From the NCBI GenBank assembly GCA_029552745.1, contig JAKPDK010000185.1:1-46530 (forward strand): a stretch of 46,530 nt of DNA. The letters run 5' to 3'. Below are positions 34,883 to 42,420 of the stretch, one piece after another. The notes beneath the pieces are model-generated. The model saw only the letters and a program-made list of their open reading frames with translations. It was not told where the DNA came from and made no database searches. The stretch comes from Candidatus Hydrogenedentota bacterium (GTDB taxonomy: Bacteria; Hydrogenedentota; Hydrogenedentia; Hydrogenedentales; SLHB01). Position 1 is the stretch's first letter; each line of letters begins with the position of its first letter. The position numbers and the translations under genes were made by a program.

Positions 34883-36139
34883 TTACCGAACTGCTATCTC
34901 ACCAGTGACTGTCACGGTCACGGTGTCGGGAGCACTCTGAAGTCCGTCGTCGTCCACTACAACCAACGTGAACGTGTGCACACCCCACGTCAGAGACACG
35001 GTAGGTTGAGCCACATCTTCCGGATCGGGCGTTCCCGTCCAAATATACTGCACTATTGACTTCGCCAAAGCACCGGTTGGGTCAAAGGAACCGGTCCCAT
35101 CCAGCGTAACATCAACCGCATTTGACTCACCTAGAAACACCACCTGGTCATCACCGGCGTCAGCCACAGGCGGTCGGAGAACGCTCACATGAACCGTATC
35201 CGGAAAACTCTGAAGACCGTTATTGCTCACAACAACAAGTGTAAAATCATACTCGCCCTCTCCTAAGACCAGCGTGGGCTGCATGGTGTTATCTGGGTCA
35301 GGAGTTCCTGTCCATATGTATTGCACAATTGACTTTTCATGCCCATGGTCCATTGGATCATACGACGAACTTCCGTCCAATGTAACCTCTCCCGTGTTTT
35401 GACCCACTGGAAGTATGATGCGCTGGTCAGGTCCGGCATCTGCCACAGGAGGAAGGGCTACAGTAATAGTTACGGTGTCGGGATCACTCTGAAGCCCATC
35501 ATCGTCGACCACAACCAACGTAAACGTGTGCACACCGAGTGTTAACGAAACGGTAGGTTGAGGGATGTCTTCGGGATCTGGAGTCCCTGTCCAGATGTAT
35601 TGTACTATCGACTTTCTGGGTGTGTCGTCCGGGTCAAAGGAAGCTGTCCCGTCCAACGTAACATTGACGGCGGAAACATCACCGAATGGAACAACTTGAT
35701 CGGGCCCCGCATTAGCAACGGGCGGCGTCTGTCCAGCGGCTACCGTAATAGCAGCCGTAGCTGATACTGACGGACAGTTCAAGAAATTGGCTGTGACCCG
35801 TGCCGTGTAGTTACCTGGCGTATTGTACGTGTAATTAACGGTGGGACTGAAATTAGTTACCACCTGGCCGTCGCCAAAATCCCACGTGTAAGACAACAAA
35901 ACACACAGAGGCGCTGGCGCTACCCCTCCCAACGGCGGAAAATTGGGGACAGTGCCAGGGTCCCTGTATTTAGCCCCCCATGTCAGCGAAGCATCTAATT
36001 CAACACTCAATGGCGCTACCCCCGCATTGGGAGTGGCAACCAAGGTTATGGCTGGATTTGTACCAGTCCAAGGACAACCTACGATAAACAAAAGACTCGT
36101 AAGACAAACAACTACACCCCACACTGCTGTTTTTTTCAT
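34883..36139 (-). CDS. PKD-repeat lipoprotein
   Basis: A 418-residue exported lipoprotein. The signal peptide ends FIVGC, with C22 as the lipidated cysteine. A PKD domain (about 30-134, with LLSYTWDFGDGQVVTNFSPT) comes first. It is followed by three near-identical repeats of about 91 residues (139-229, 230-322, 323-413). Each has PPVA(N/D)AG(P/D)DQ, VTLDG and KSIVQYIWTGTPDP. No catalytic domain follows, and the protein ends five residues after the last repeat. Such proteins usually act in adhesion or as surface spacers. A sigma-70-like promoter lies about 145 bp upstream and tandem hairpins lie downstream. Confidence 0.82.
   Translation of the reverse strand: MKKTAVWGVVVCLTSLLFIVGCPWTGTNPAITLVATPNAGVAPLSVELDASLTWGAKYRDPGTVPNFPPLGGVAPAPLCVLLSYTWDFGDGQVVTNFSPTVNYTYNTPGNYTARVTANFLNCPSVSATAAITVAAGQTPPVANAGPDQVVPFGDVSAVNVTLDGTASFDPDDTPRKSIVQYIWTGTPDPEDIPQPTVSLTLGVHTFTLVVVDDDGLQSDPDTVTITVALPPVADAGPDQRIILPVGQNTGEVTLDGSSSYDPMDHGHEKSIVQYIWTGTPDPDNTMQPTLVLGEGEYDFTLVVVSNNGLQSFPDTVHVSVLRPPVADAGDDQVVFLGESNAVDVTLDGTGSFDPTGALAKSIVQYIWTGTPDPEDVAQPTVSLTWGVHTFTLVVVDDDGLQSAPDTVTVTVTGEIAVR
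34901..35725 (-). repeat. Three tandem PKD-like coding repeats
   Basis: Repeats of about 275 bp encode residues 139-229, 230-322 and 323-413. The first and third share the long stretches GVHTFTLVVVDDDGLQS and SIVQYIWTGTPDPED almost unchanged and are closer to each other than to the second. Intragenic recombination could expand or contract the array. Confidence 0.8.
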
Positions 36140-36253
36140 GTTGTGCTCCCTTTCTTTCGATCGACTCCGTCAGCTTGGAGAGCTGACTCGATTGTTTTGT
36201 TGCTATTACGGGGCGGGACAAACCATTCCTCCCACCTCATTAGCCCTCTCACA

Positions 36254-36273
36254 CTTTGTATGCCTTTGTATGC
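36254..36273. promoter_or_regulatory. Tandem 10-bp direct repeat, possible operator
   Basis: CTTTGTATGC occurs twice with no gap, so the two copies are one helical turn apart. It lies directly downstream of the predicted PKD-gene promoter, at about +2 to +21 of the transcript, where a bound protein could block transcription. No binding protein is identified. Confidence 0.4.
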
Positions 36274-36281
36274 TGTAAACA

Positions 36282-36310
36282 AGTATCCTACATATTGTCG
36301 GAATTGTCAA
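36282..36310 (-). promoter_or_regulatory. Candidate promoter for the PKD lipoprotein gene
   Basis: On the minus strand a perfect TTGACA (36305-36310), a 17-bp spacer and GATACT (36282-36287) form a sigma-70-like promoter. The leader to the gene start is about 135 nt, long enough for control in the untranslated region. Confidence 0.55.
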
Positions 36311-36387
36311 CCTTGCATATTTGTTTTTTCAATAGCGGTTTTAGGAAAAACTTTTAGATGAAAAATACGACACAGAATTTGTAAAAG

Positions 36388-36404
36388 GGGGGCCTATAGC
36401 CCCC
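36388..36404. other. GC-rich perfect hairpin between divergent genes
   Basis: GGGGGC-ctata-GCCCCC forms a perfect 6-bp stem with a 5-nt loop. On the minus strand it is followed by CTTTTAC, so it could stop antisense transcription running towards the PKD gene. It lies just upstream of the promoter-like TTGACA at 36415. Confidence 0.4.
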
Positions 36405-36414
36405 AAAGAAACTC

Positions 36415-36441
36415 TTGACATGTTTTATGGTCTGTGATAGC
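36415..36441 (+). promoter_or_regulatory. Weak candidate promoter for the large pseudopilin gene
   Basis: A perfect TTGACA at 36415-36420 is followed after 15-16 bp by TGTGATAGC, an extended -10-like sequence at about 36434-36441. The -10 is poor and the spacer short, so this is tentative. The gene starts 90 bp downstream. Confidence 0.3.
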
Positions 36442-36530
36442 GTGATAGGTGAGATAGAAACTCGATTGAAAGATGTGACTACATGCATCGTGAGCGAGCT
36501 TTTGTCCAAGAACAAGAAGGGGGTAGCGCC

Positions 36531-37673
36531 ATGAACAACAAACGCTCTGTGCGGGGTTTCACCCTGATTGAACTCCTCGTGGTTATCACAATCATCAGCA
36601 TTCTAGCGGCGATTCTTTTGCCCGCTTTAGCAAGGGCACGAGAAGCCGCTCGAAAGGCTTCCTGTGCAAACAATATGAAACAACTCGGTTTGGTGTTCAT
36701 TATGTTTGCTAATGAAAACAAAGATGCCTTTCCTCCGGGCTGCCCCAACGATTACTGGGGTGAACCCGATTTAAATTATCCGCCTGAATTCACCGACTAT
36801 TACTATCCGCGTTTTTCCTATCCTAGAAGATTGATGCGTAACAACTTCACTTTTGATCCTAAAACCGTCATTCCAGACTATTTGAGCGACATCCGTGTTT
36901 TGGCTTGCCCCTCCGCGCTAGGGAACACCCGGTCGGCGCGGGAGTCCTGGGGCATGGATATGACCTTCTCTAAGGAACACATCGACCCCGTGCTTTTCCA
37001 AGACCCGAGAAATGAGCGCCCTCTTTCCCGACTGCAAGGAGAAAGACCCGATCCGCTTTGCATCACAAGCGAGATGTATACTTACTTGCCGTACGCAGTT
37101 TCCACCGAGGAAGAAGCCCTCTACCTGTGGGATGAACTTTGCCGAAGGATGTATATCCGGGACGTTGACTTTATGAAGGAAGATTTGACCATCCCTTGGG
37201 ATTACGACGATTACGGTCGCCCGATAGGACATGCACCTGGCGGTGGCACGGTGTATTTCAGAACAAAGATTGGCGCAGGTCGCTTCTTTATTCGCGACAT
37301 CAACAACCCTGAACAACATGCATATGCCGATTCCATGTTACCGGTGTTATATGACTCAACCACCTATTTCGGGCGGAAAGTTCTCAATCACTATCCGCTG
37401 GGCGGTAACGTTCTTTATCTGGATGGGCATGTTGAATTTCAAAAATACCAGCAAGATACGGAACAGATTCCGCGCCGGTTCTCGTTCAACAAGTTGCCCT
37501 ATACGACAACCTTCGTCGACTTCCAGCAGGCTAATGTATACGACAACTCCGTGCTGATGAATATTCCACCCTGGTGTGGCAATCGAGACCCCGGAGTTGC
37601 GTTTGAGCCCCGCTACTGGTATTACCCCAGAGACAACATGTATTCCGATTTGTACTTCACACGGAAGTATTAA
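36531..37673 (+). CDS. Large pseudopilin with C-terminal DGH motif (prepilin-type / DUF1559-like)
   Basis: A 380-residue secreted protein from the ATG at 36531, chosen because GAAGGGGG lies 8-16 nt upstream. The leader [20 protein letters not shown] has cleavage after G9 and Glu at +5 (E14). [20 protein letters not shown] near 35-54 is the conserved stretch after the helix. Near residue 305 [18 protein letters not shown] is a variant of the H-x9-DG motif with ten rather than nine residues between H and DG. Such proteins occur in large families in planctomycete- and lentisphaera-like genomes, where the function is unknown. The gene is single here and has no pilus machinery beside it. Confidence 0.85.
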   Translation: MNNKRSVRGFTLIELLVVITIISILAAILLPALARAREAARKASCANNMKQLGLVFIMFANENKDAFPPGCPNDYWGEPDLNYPPEFTDYYYPRFSYPRRLMRNNFTFDPKTVIPDYLSDIRVLACPSALGNTRSARESWGMDMTFSKEHIDPVLFQDPRNERPLSRLQGERPDPLCITSEMYTYLPYAVSTEEEALYLWDELCRRMYIRDVDFMKEDLTIPWDYDDYGRPIGHAPGGGTVYFRTKIGAGRFFIRDINNPEQHAYADSMLPVLYDSTTYFGRKVLNHYPLGGNVLYLDGHVEFQKYQQDTEQIPRRFSFNKLPYTTTFVDFQQANVYDNSVLMNIPPWCGNRDPGVAFEPRYWYYPRDNMYSDLYFTRKY

Positions 37674-37705
37674 TGAAACCTGTGAGGGCCTTGCCTAGTA
37701 TTTAG

Positions 37706-37735
37706 TTGACAGAATTGGCAATGGCGTGTCATCAT
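37706..37735 (+). promoter_or_regulatory. Candidate promoter for the PLC/P1-like TPR protein gene
   Basis: A perfect TTGACA at 37706-37711 is followed after 18 bp by CATCAT at 37730-37735 (four of six matches). The leader to the gene at 37921 would be about 180 nt and would contain the hairpin at 37819-37839. Confidence 0.35.
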
Positions 37736-37818
37736 GCTTTAGAAACAATGGGTTATCACCGTGGGGATACTAACAGTTTTCCTCATGATCAAAATGCGTC
37801 TTTGGGATATCTTGTCTG

Positions 37819-37839
37819 GCGAGAGGTAGAACCTCTCGC
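37819..37839. other. Perfect 9-bp stem-loop in the leader of the 37921 gene
   Basis: GCGAGAGGT-aga-ACCTCTCGC is a perfect stem with a 3-nt loop. It is not followed by a T tract on either strand, so it is not an ordinary terminator. It lies about 80 bp before the start codon and may be an RNA control or stability element. Confidence 0.45.
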
Positions 37840-37920
37840 ACAAAAAAGAGCGAATGTTGTTCGGATAGACAAATCGCTGGAAGTAACAAATTGGTGAGAC
37901 GAAACGTAAGCGAGGTGTAC

Positions 37921-39651
37921 ATGAAACAGAGCACAGTGAAAATAATCCTTGGGGCTGCTATTACGCTTTTTGCTTGCCAGGCATACGCCTGGGGACCGGA
38001 GACACGTCGGGCTATCATGAATACGGCTTTGCAGCTTGTGCGTCAAGAAATGCCCCAAGGATACTTCCAAGCCACCCGATTCCGCTACCAAGACGATTTG
38101 CTGCGGGGAGCATCGGATGGTCCCGCGGCGTTCCTTGAACACGACTTACGGTCGATACATGACACCATTTCTGCGATTACCACCCAAATGCAATTGCTAC
38201 GCCAAGCCCGTGAGTTCGGTGTAGGCAGCTATTTCAGTTATCGAATGGGGGCTTTGGGAGCCCTAGTGGCAGACCTGTATCTACCGTTTTCCATCGTGTA
38301 TGGCGGGAGCCCCCAGGAACAAGAACTCAAACGTCGCATCGAAGCCGATGTTGACGCTCAAGTGGCAACGTTTTCCTTTAAGCCGACACAGAAACGCGTG
38401 CAATACATGCGTGTTCCATCAGACTATTTCCTTGGAGAAAGCCGGCAGTTCCAAAATGAAGCCGCTGAAATGATTTCTGCGGACTACGCTAAAGGGATAG
38501 GTTACAAGGGATACTTGCAGAAAGGTGCCCAGGCTTTTTATCAACGTGCTGTACAGGCGGTTGCCGATACATGGTACACACTTCTCACCCCAAGAGAAAG
38601 CATACAAGGGGGTATTGCAGGCGCGACGCCTTCACGAGAAGCCTTGACCTGGTACTTTGTAGACGAAATTGAGTATCTCCTGCTGGTAAAACAAAACCTA
38701 AAAGAAGCGGAGACCGCTTACGCTCATTTCTCAAAGGTCAATCCTGGAATTCCCAAAGCTTATGAAAGAGTCGGCGATCATTTTTACGCTTTTGGCGCCA
38801 AAGCACGCGCCGTTGAGGAATATCGCGTAGCTGCGGGTTTCGACACCCCGGAACGCCAAAGCAGTATCAAGAAGCTAGCGAGGCACTACATCGATTTAGG
38901 CAAAGAACTCATGGCCAAAGCCAAAGGGCCTGACGCACCAGAAACAGCCCTTGATGAAGCAGTGGATGCGTTCCGCATGGCTTTGGAAACCGACCGTACC
39001 AGCCGAGAGGCGGGTGAATTGCTGTCCCAGGCTCAAATAGCGAAGAAAGAACGTGACGAACGCCTTCAAATGACCATGGAAATATTGGCTTCGGCTGAAA
39101 AGACGATGATGGAAGCGGACCAAATGGCCGATAAACGTATGTATGATCACGCTATCACAACCTACCGCAAGGCGATCGCTCTCTGCAAGAGCGTCTCGGA
39201 TGAATTCAAGGCGCAACGAGATATCGCCAAGGAAACATCTGCAAAAGCCGAAAACCAAATCAGTAAGATTATGAACCAGGTACTCGACGATGCCCAAGAC
39301 GCGATCGATGAAGGGCAAAAACTGGTTGATGACAACATGTTCGACGAAGGTGTCGCGAAATACCGCTCCGTGGAGGGTATACTTGCCGTAATCCCGGATG
39401 ACCCATCCACTACACATGGAAAGACGCGACAAAAGCTTCTCGAACAAGCCAGCAAGAAAATCGAAGAGGCCGAAACCGCACGGCGGCGGTGGGAAGAAGA
39501 ACAAGAGCGTTTGCGTAACCAACCGCCGGGAGCCGCTACAACCGCAGGGGCAACACCAGCTGCACCTCAGGCGCCCGCGGCAGCGCCGGCTATGAATCCC
39601 TTAGCTAATGCCTTCCAAAACCGCATGCAACAACGTAACGAAGAAGAATAG
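37921..39651 (+). CDS. Exported protein with PLC/P1-nuclease-like N-terminus and TPR/coiled-coil C-terminus
   Basis: A 576-residue exported protein from the ATG at 37921. The signal peptide probably ends AYA before W24, so the mature protein starts WGPETRRAIMNTAL. This resembles zinc-dependent phospholipase C and S1/P1 nucleases, whose N-terminal Trp binds zinc. GALVADLYLPF near 108 is like their H-x3-D-x3-P segment. The usual His ligands are replaced (R29/R30; no His before D), so catalysis is doubtful. TPR-like helices follow (about 240-345), then a long charged coiled coil (about 370-535) and a Pro/Ala-rich tail. The lipobox-like LFAC at 16-19 is a weak alternative. No close named family is recognised. 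Confidence 0.65.
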   Translation: MKQSTVKIILGAAITLFACQAYAWGPETRRAIMNTALQLVRQEMPQGYFQATRFRYQDDLLRGASDGPAAFLEHDLRSIHDTISAITTQMQLLRQAREFGVGSYFSYRMGALGALVADLYLPFSIVYGGSPQEQELKRRIEADVDAQVATFSFKPTQKRVQYMRVPSDYFLGESRQFQNEAAEMISADYAKGIGYKGYLQKGAQAFYQRAVQAVADTWYTLLTPRESIQGGIAGATPSREALTWYFVDEIEYLLLVKQNLKEAETAYAHFSKVNPGIPKAYERVGDHFYAFGAKARAVEEYRVAAGFDTPERQSSIKKLARHYIDLGKELMAKAKGPDAPETALDEAVDAFRMALETDRTSREAGELLSQAQIAKKERDERLQMTMEILASAEKTMMEADQMADKRMYDHAITTYRKAIALCKSVSDEFKAQRDIAKETSAKAENQISKIMNQVLDDAQDAIDEGQKLVDDNMFDEGVAKYRSVEGILAVIPDDPSTTHGKTRQKLLEQASKKIEEAETARRRWEEEQERLRNQPPGAATTAGATPAAPQAPAAAPAMNPLANAFQNRMQQRNEEE

Positions 39652-39694
39652 CCTAAAGCTCCTCAGACAATATTACGCAGCATTCGCGAAATCT

Positions 39695-41209
39695 TTAGAG
39701 CTTTTGAGAAAACCGGGCTACGAGCTCATTTTTCTTGATTTTCCCTGTAGCGGTTTTAGGAAACGAGTCCAGAAATCTGACATGGCGCGGACATTTGTAG
39801 GCGGCTAGCCGTTCTCTGCAAGTCCGGATGATTTCTTCTTCAGACAACGAAGTACCATCAGTAGTCTTAATAAGGGCAAGTACTTCCTGCCCCCAACGCG
39901 GCTCTTCAATCCCGACCACACAGCACTCTTCTACTCCTGGAATTCGCGATATGACGTTTTCCACTTCCTGGGGATATATGTTCATGCCGCCCCGGATAAT
40001 CATATCCTTAACTCGCCCTACAATGAACAAATATCCCTCTTCATCAAAACGTCCCAAGTCTCCCGTGTACAACCAGCCATTTCGAATCGTTGCCGCGGTG
40101 GCTTCGGGTTTTTTGTAGTACCCTTTCATAACGGTAGGCCCAGCGATAATAATTTCACCCGTCTCTCCGTCTGGAACATCAACCCCTTTTTCATCAACCA
40201 GGCGTATCCTCGTGTAAGGCAACGGCGAACCCACCGAGTCCCACTTGACGGGGTCCAGAGGATTTGCCACCGCACTCGCACAGGTGGCTTCCGTTAAGCC
40301 ATATCCCATAATGAGGTCGCGATGAAAAACGTTCTGTACAAGTCGGAAAGTCTCCTCCGGCAATGGCGCTGCTCCCGAGGCAAAAATCCTAATAGAACTT
40401 ATGTCAAACTGGTCTGCCCGAGGTATTCGCGCCATGACGTTGTAGATTGTTGGAACAGCGCTCAACAAAGTCACCTTATGCTCTTCTATCATGGGAAGAA
40501 TTGCAAAAGGATTGAACTTTTTCATCAGTACAGTTGAGCCCCCAGCCATCAAAGGAGTCAACAGGCTCACCACTTGAGCATTTACATGGAATAAAGGCAA
40601 AACACAAAAGAAACGATCTGCCTCGGTCACGTCCACGCCCCTTACCAACATCCGTGCGTTCCACAAATAGTTGGAATGGGTTAGCATCACGCCTTTTGGC
40701 GCACCGGTGGTTCCTGAGGTGTAAATCAGGCACGCGTCATCTTGCGGGTGCGCCTCGTGGTGCGAACGTATCGTTGTCGGTTTCATGAGTTCTTTGAAAG
40801 ACATCGCGTTCCCCGGAGCATCCCCTGTAACGATAACGTGTTTCAAGCTGGGCGATGCTGCTCGAAAATCTTCCAGCTGCGAAGAAAACTCTGGAACGCA
40901 AATCAACGCATCCGCATCCGAATCCGTCAGGATATAGACAATCTCGTCACGCTTCAGGACCGGATTTATCGGAACAGCAACGGCACCTATTCTTCCCAAC
41001 CCGAGGAAGGCGAAAAGGAACTCCATGCAGTTCCCCATAAGAAGAACCACCTTGGAACCCTTTTGGAGCCCCATCCGGGCGAGGTTCTCGGCCACCGTTG
41101 CGGACAATTCTGCCATCTGAACATAACTGTAGATCCCATCTTCGGATATGATAAGGGGTTTTTCCCCATAGACTTTCGCTTGTTTGTCTAAAAGCTCGCT
41201 AATAACCAC
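39695..41209 (-). CDS. AMP-forming acyl-CoA synthetase (long-chain fatty acid / coumarate ligase type)
   Basis: Activates a carboxylic acid, probably a fatty acid, to its CoA thioester through an acyl-adenylate. The 504-residue enzyme starts at GTG 41209, with AAGGGA about 9 nt upstream. [20 protein letters not shown] near 165 is the P-loop-like motif. [14 protein letters not shown] near 298 and [20 protein letters not shown] near 380 are the other core motifs. [20 protein letters not shown] near 401 is the hinge, and [10 protein letters not shown] near 488 contains the catalytic lysine. All are intact. It is convergent with the exported TPR gene. The chain-length preference cannot be read from the sequence. 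Confidence 0.93.
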   Translation of the reverse strand: MVISELLDKQAKVYGEKPLIISEDGIYSYVQMAELSATVAENLARMGLQKGSKVVLLMGNCMEFLFAFLGLGRIGAVAVPINPVLKRDEIVYILTDSDADALICVPEFSSQLEDFRAASPSLKHVIVTGDAPGNAMSFKELMKPTTIRSHHEAHPQDDACLIYTSGTTGAPKGVMLTHSNYLWNARMLVRGVDVTEADRFFCVLPLFHVNAQVVSLLTPLMAGGSTVLMKKFNPFAILPMIEEHKVTLLSAVPTIYNVMARIPRADQFDISSIRIFASGAAPLPEETFRLVQNVFHRDLIMGYGLTEATCASAVANPLDPVKWDSVGSPLPYTRIRLVDEKGVDVPDGETGEIIIAGPTVMKGYYKKPEATAATIRNGWLYTGDLGRFDEEGYLFIVGRVKDMIIRGGMNIYPQEVENVISRIPGVEECCVVGIEEPRWGQEVLALIKTTDGTSLSEEEIIRTCRERLAAYKCPRHVRFLDSFPKTATGKIKKNELVARFSQKL

Positions 41210-41520
41210 GTTTTAATTCCCTTTCCATCAGTTACTAACCAGGGCTGCAAACTATCTACCCCACTCGCAGCAGATCCCAGAAACCAAATTACTCCTTCGC
41301 TAGAAAACATACCATTCGGTACCGAACTATTTGACCCACATCGGTTGGTAAAAAAATTTAACAAACGGTGGAAATTTTGACACGAACGGGAAGCGCCATT
41401 CAACACTGCTCCCGTGGTCTTTTACCTTCTGCGCTGATAGTGTTCTGTTGGATGCCCAACAGAAATGCCCCTCGCTACCTCCCTTTAAAAGAATCCGACC
41501 GCGCAAGAAGATTTAGCGAG
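41210..41520. other. Gene-free region upstream of the acyl-CoA synthetase and element C
   Basis: No coding region is supported. TGTTCTGTTGGATG at about 41439-41452 is identical to part of the transposase-tail sequence at 46421-46434 and in the same orientation, so it may be an inverted remnant relative to copy C. The rest holds the leader of the acyl-CoA synthetase gene. Confidence 0.4.
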
Positions 41521-41582
41521 TGCATAAGCTCACAAACGTTTGGCACTGCATCGAGGAGGTATACCAGGCTTATACGCCCGGT

Positions 41583-41838
41583 TGTCATTGCGAGGAGCGA
41601 GTCTTCGAAGCGACGAAGCAATCCCCTTGACTTCTTGTAGGGGCGCAATGCGTTGCGCCCCAACGAAAGGCAATCCCTTCCCGCTCAGTACCCCTGCTGT
41701 CATTGCGAAGAGCGAGTCCTCGACGCGACGAAGCAATCCCCTCACCCGCATAACGCAAAAGGACGCAGGGCGGAGAAGAGTCATTCCCGAATCCCCAAGG
41801 GGATTGCCACGTCGCCCCTTCGGGGCTCCTCGCAATGA
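41583..41838. repeat. Dispersed palindromic repeats (CATTGCGAGGAGCGA type) inside copy C
   Basis: GTCATTGCGAGGAGCGAGTC near 41584 and TGTCATTGCGAAGAGCGAGT near 41698 are two left arms. CTTCGGGGCTCCTCGCAATG at 41818-41837 is the inverted right arm. GGGGCGCAATGCGTTGCGCCCC-like hairpin sequence (near 41639-41660) lies between. The same unit types occur in copies B and D. Confidence 0.85.
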
Positions 41839-41965
41839 AAAGAAGTCGCCAAATAGCGGAATAGACGGTGGTGCGGAAAAACGACTGATCCTGAGCGGGC
41901 AGAGGGGGTGGTAAATGAACTCTAACGCACTTCAAGGTGCCACGTGTCGGTAGCTTTCCCTTACT

Positions 41966-42037
41966 GACCTTCATGCAAAACTCTCTCTTCATTTTCTCGT
42001 GCAACATAACAAAAAGTGTCAAAATTACTGGACCAAT
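41966..42037 (+). pseudogene. Decayed transposase C-terminus (copy C)
   Basis: The plus strand encodes KLSLHFLVQHNKKCQNYWTN, matching LQFLIQQNKKCQRYWTY of the window-end transposase. Compared with copy B, one base appears to be missing near 41990, shifting the frame. It is a remnant within a non-autonomous element. Confidence 0.65.
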
Positions 42038-42045
42038 AGGCGAAG

Positions 42046-42075
42046 TTGCAAGAGACAGAGGCTTTCTGCTAAAGT
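42046..42075 (+). promoter_or_regulatory. Promoter for rpsT, formed at the element end
   Basis: TTGCAA (42046-42051) and TAAAGT (42070-42075) have an 18-bp spacer. TG at 42067-42068 makes the -10 an extended one. The -35 coincides with the right terminus of element copy C. Transcription would begin about 35 bp before rpsT. Confidence 0.45.
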
Positions 42076-42117
42076 ATCCGAACGTATTATGATAGGTAGT
42101 TGTGGAGATTACATGCA

Positions 42118-42381
42118 ATGGCAAATATCAAGTCCGCCAAAAAACGGATTAAACAAAACGAACGAAATCGTCTACGCAATATATCCGTGCGTTCCCGCAT
42201 GAAAACCTTCATGAAAAAGGCCTTGGAAGCTATTGCCGCGAAAGACACGGAGAAACTGGGCACAACCTTGCCTCAGGCTTTGTCTGAAATTGATCGGGCG
42301 GCATCGAAAGGCGTTATCCACAAGAACAGTGCAGCACGCAAGAAATCGATGCTTCAGAGAAGAGCAGCACTCCTGAAATAA
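42118..42381 (+). CDS. rpsT: 30S ribosomal protein S20
   Basis: An 87-residue basic protein that binds 16S rRNA early in 30S assembly. MANIKSAKKRIKQNERNR and SRMKTFMKKALEAI are typical of S20, as is the C-terminal KGVIHKNSAARKKSMLQRRA. The start is the ATG at 42118. GGAG lies 11 nt upstream, which is rather far. It is transcribed alone from a promoter that appears to come from insertion element copy C. It is convergent with the 616-residue exported protein gene. Confidence 0.97.
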   Translation: MANIKSAKKRIKQNERNRLRNISVRSRMKTFMKKALEAIAAKDTEKLGTTLPQALSEIDRAASKGVIHKNSAARKKSMLQRRAALLK

Positions 42382-42420
42382 CCTAAGCTTTTCCAAAATG
42401 TTGGTCTGTTTGGCCGGCCA

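Larger units (their letters stand above)
41521..42051 (+). mobile_element. Non-autonomous insertion element, copy C (upstream of rpsT)
   Basis: Homologous to 31084-31636 with the same order: a TGCATAAG... left end, TTTGGCACT, AGGAGGTATACCAGGCTTAT, palindromic repeats (41583-41838), a spacer of about 130 bp, then a transposase tail ending AATTACTGGACC..TTGCA. The distance from the palindrome end to TACTGGAC is nearly equal in the two copies. The left end is an imperfect inverted repeat of the right. No transposase gene is present. The reading frames inside are artefacts of the palindromes. Confidence 0.65.

Noticed and set aside
37706-37897. A 63-codon open frame before the exported TPR gene
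   Set aside because: It overlaps the promoter-like TTGACA and the perfect hairpin, and has no ribosome-binding site or recognisable product.
38896-39522. A 208-codon open frame on the minus strand within the exported TPR gene
   Set aside because: It is antisense to a well-supported coiled-coil coding region and its product has no domain character; the long open frame follows from the sense codon usage.
41475-41914. Several overlapping reading frames with CEER.., RRSNP.. and LLAMTTG-like products
   Set aside because: They are translations of the dispersed palindromic repeats in different frames. The same type occurs at 15178-15558 and 31110-31594, and none has a ribosome-binding site or family match.
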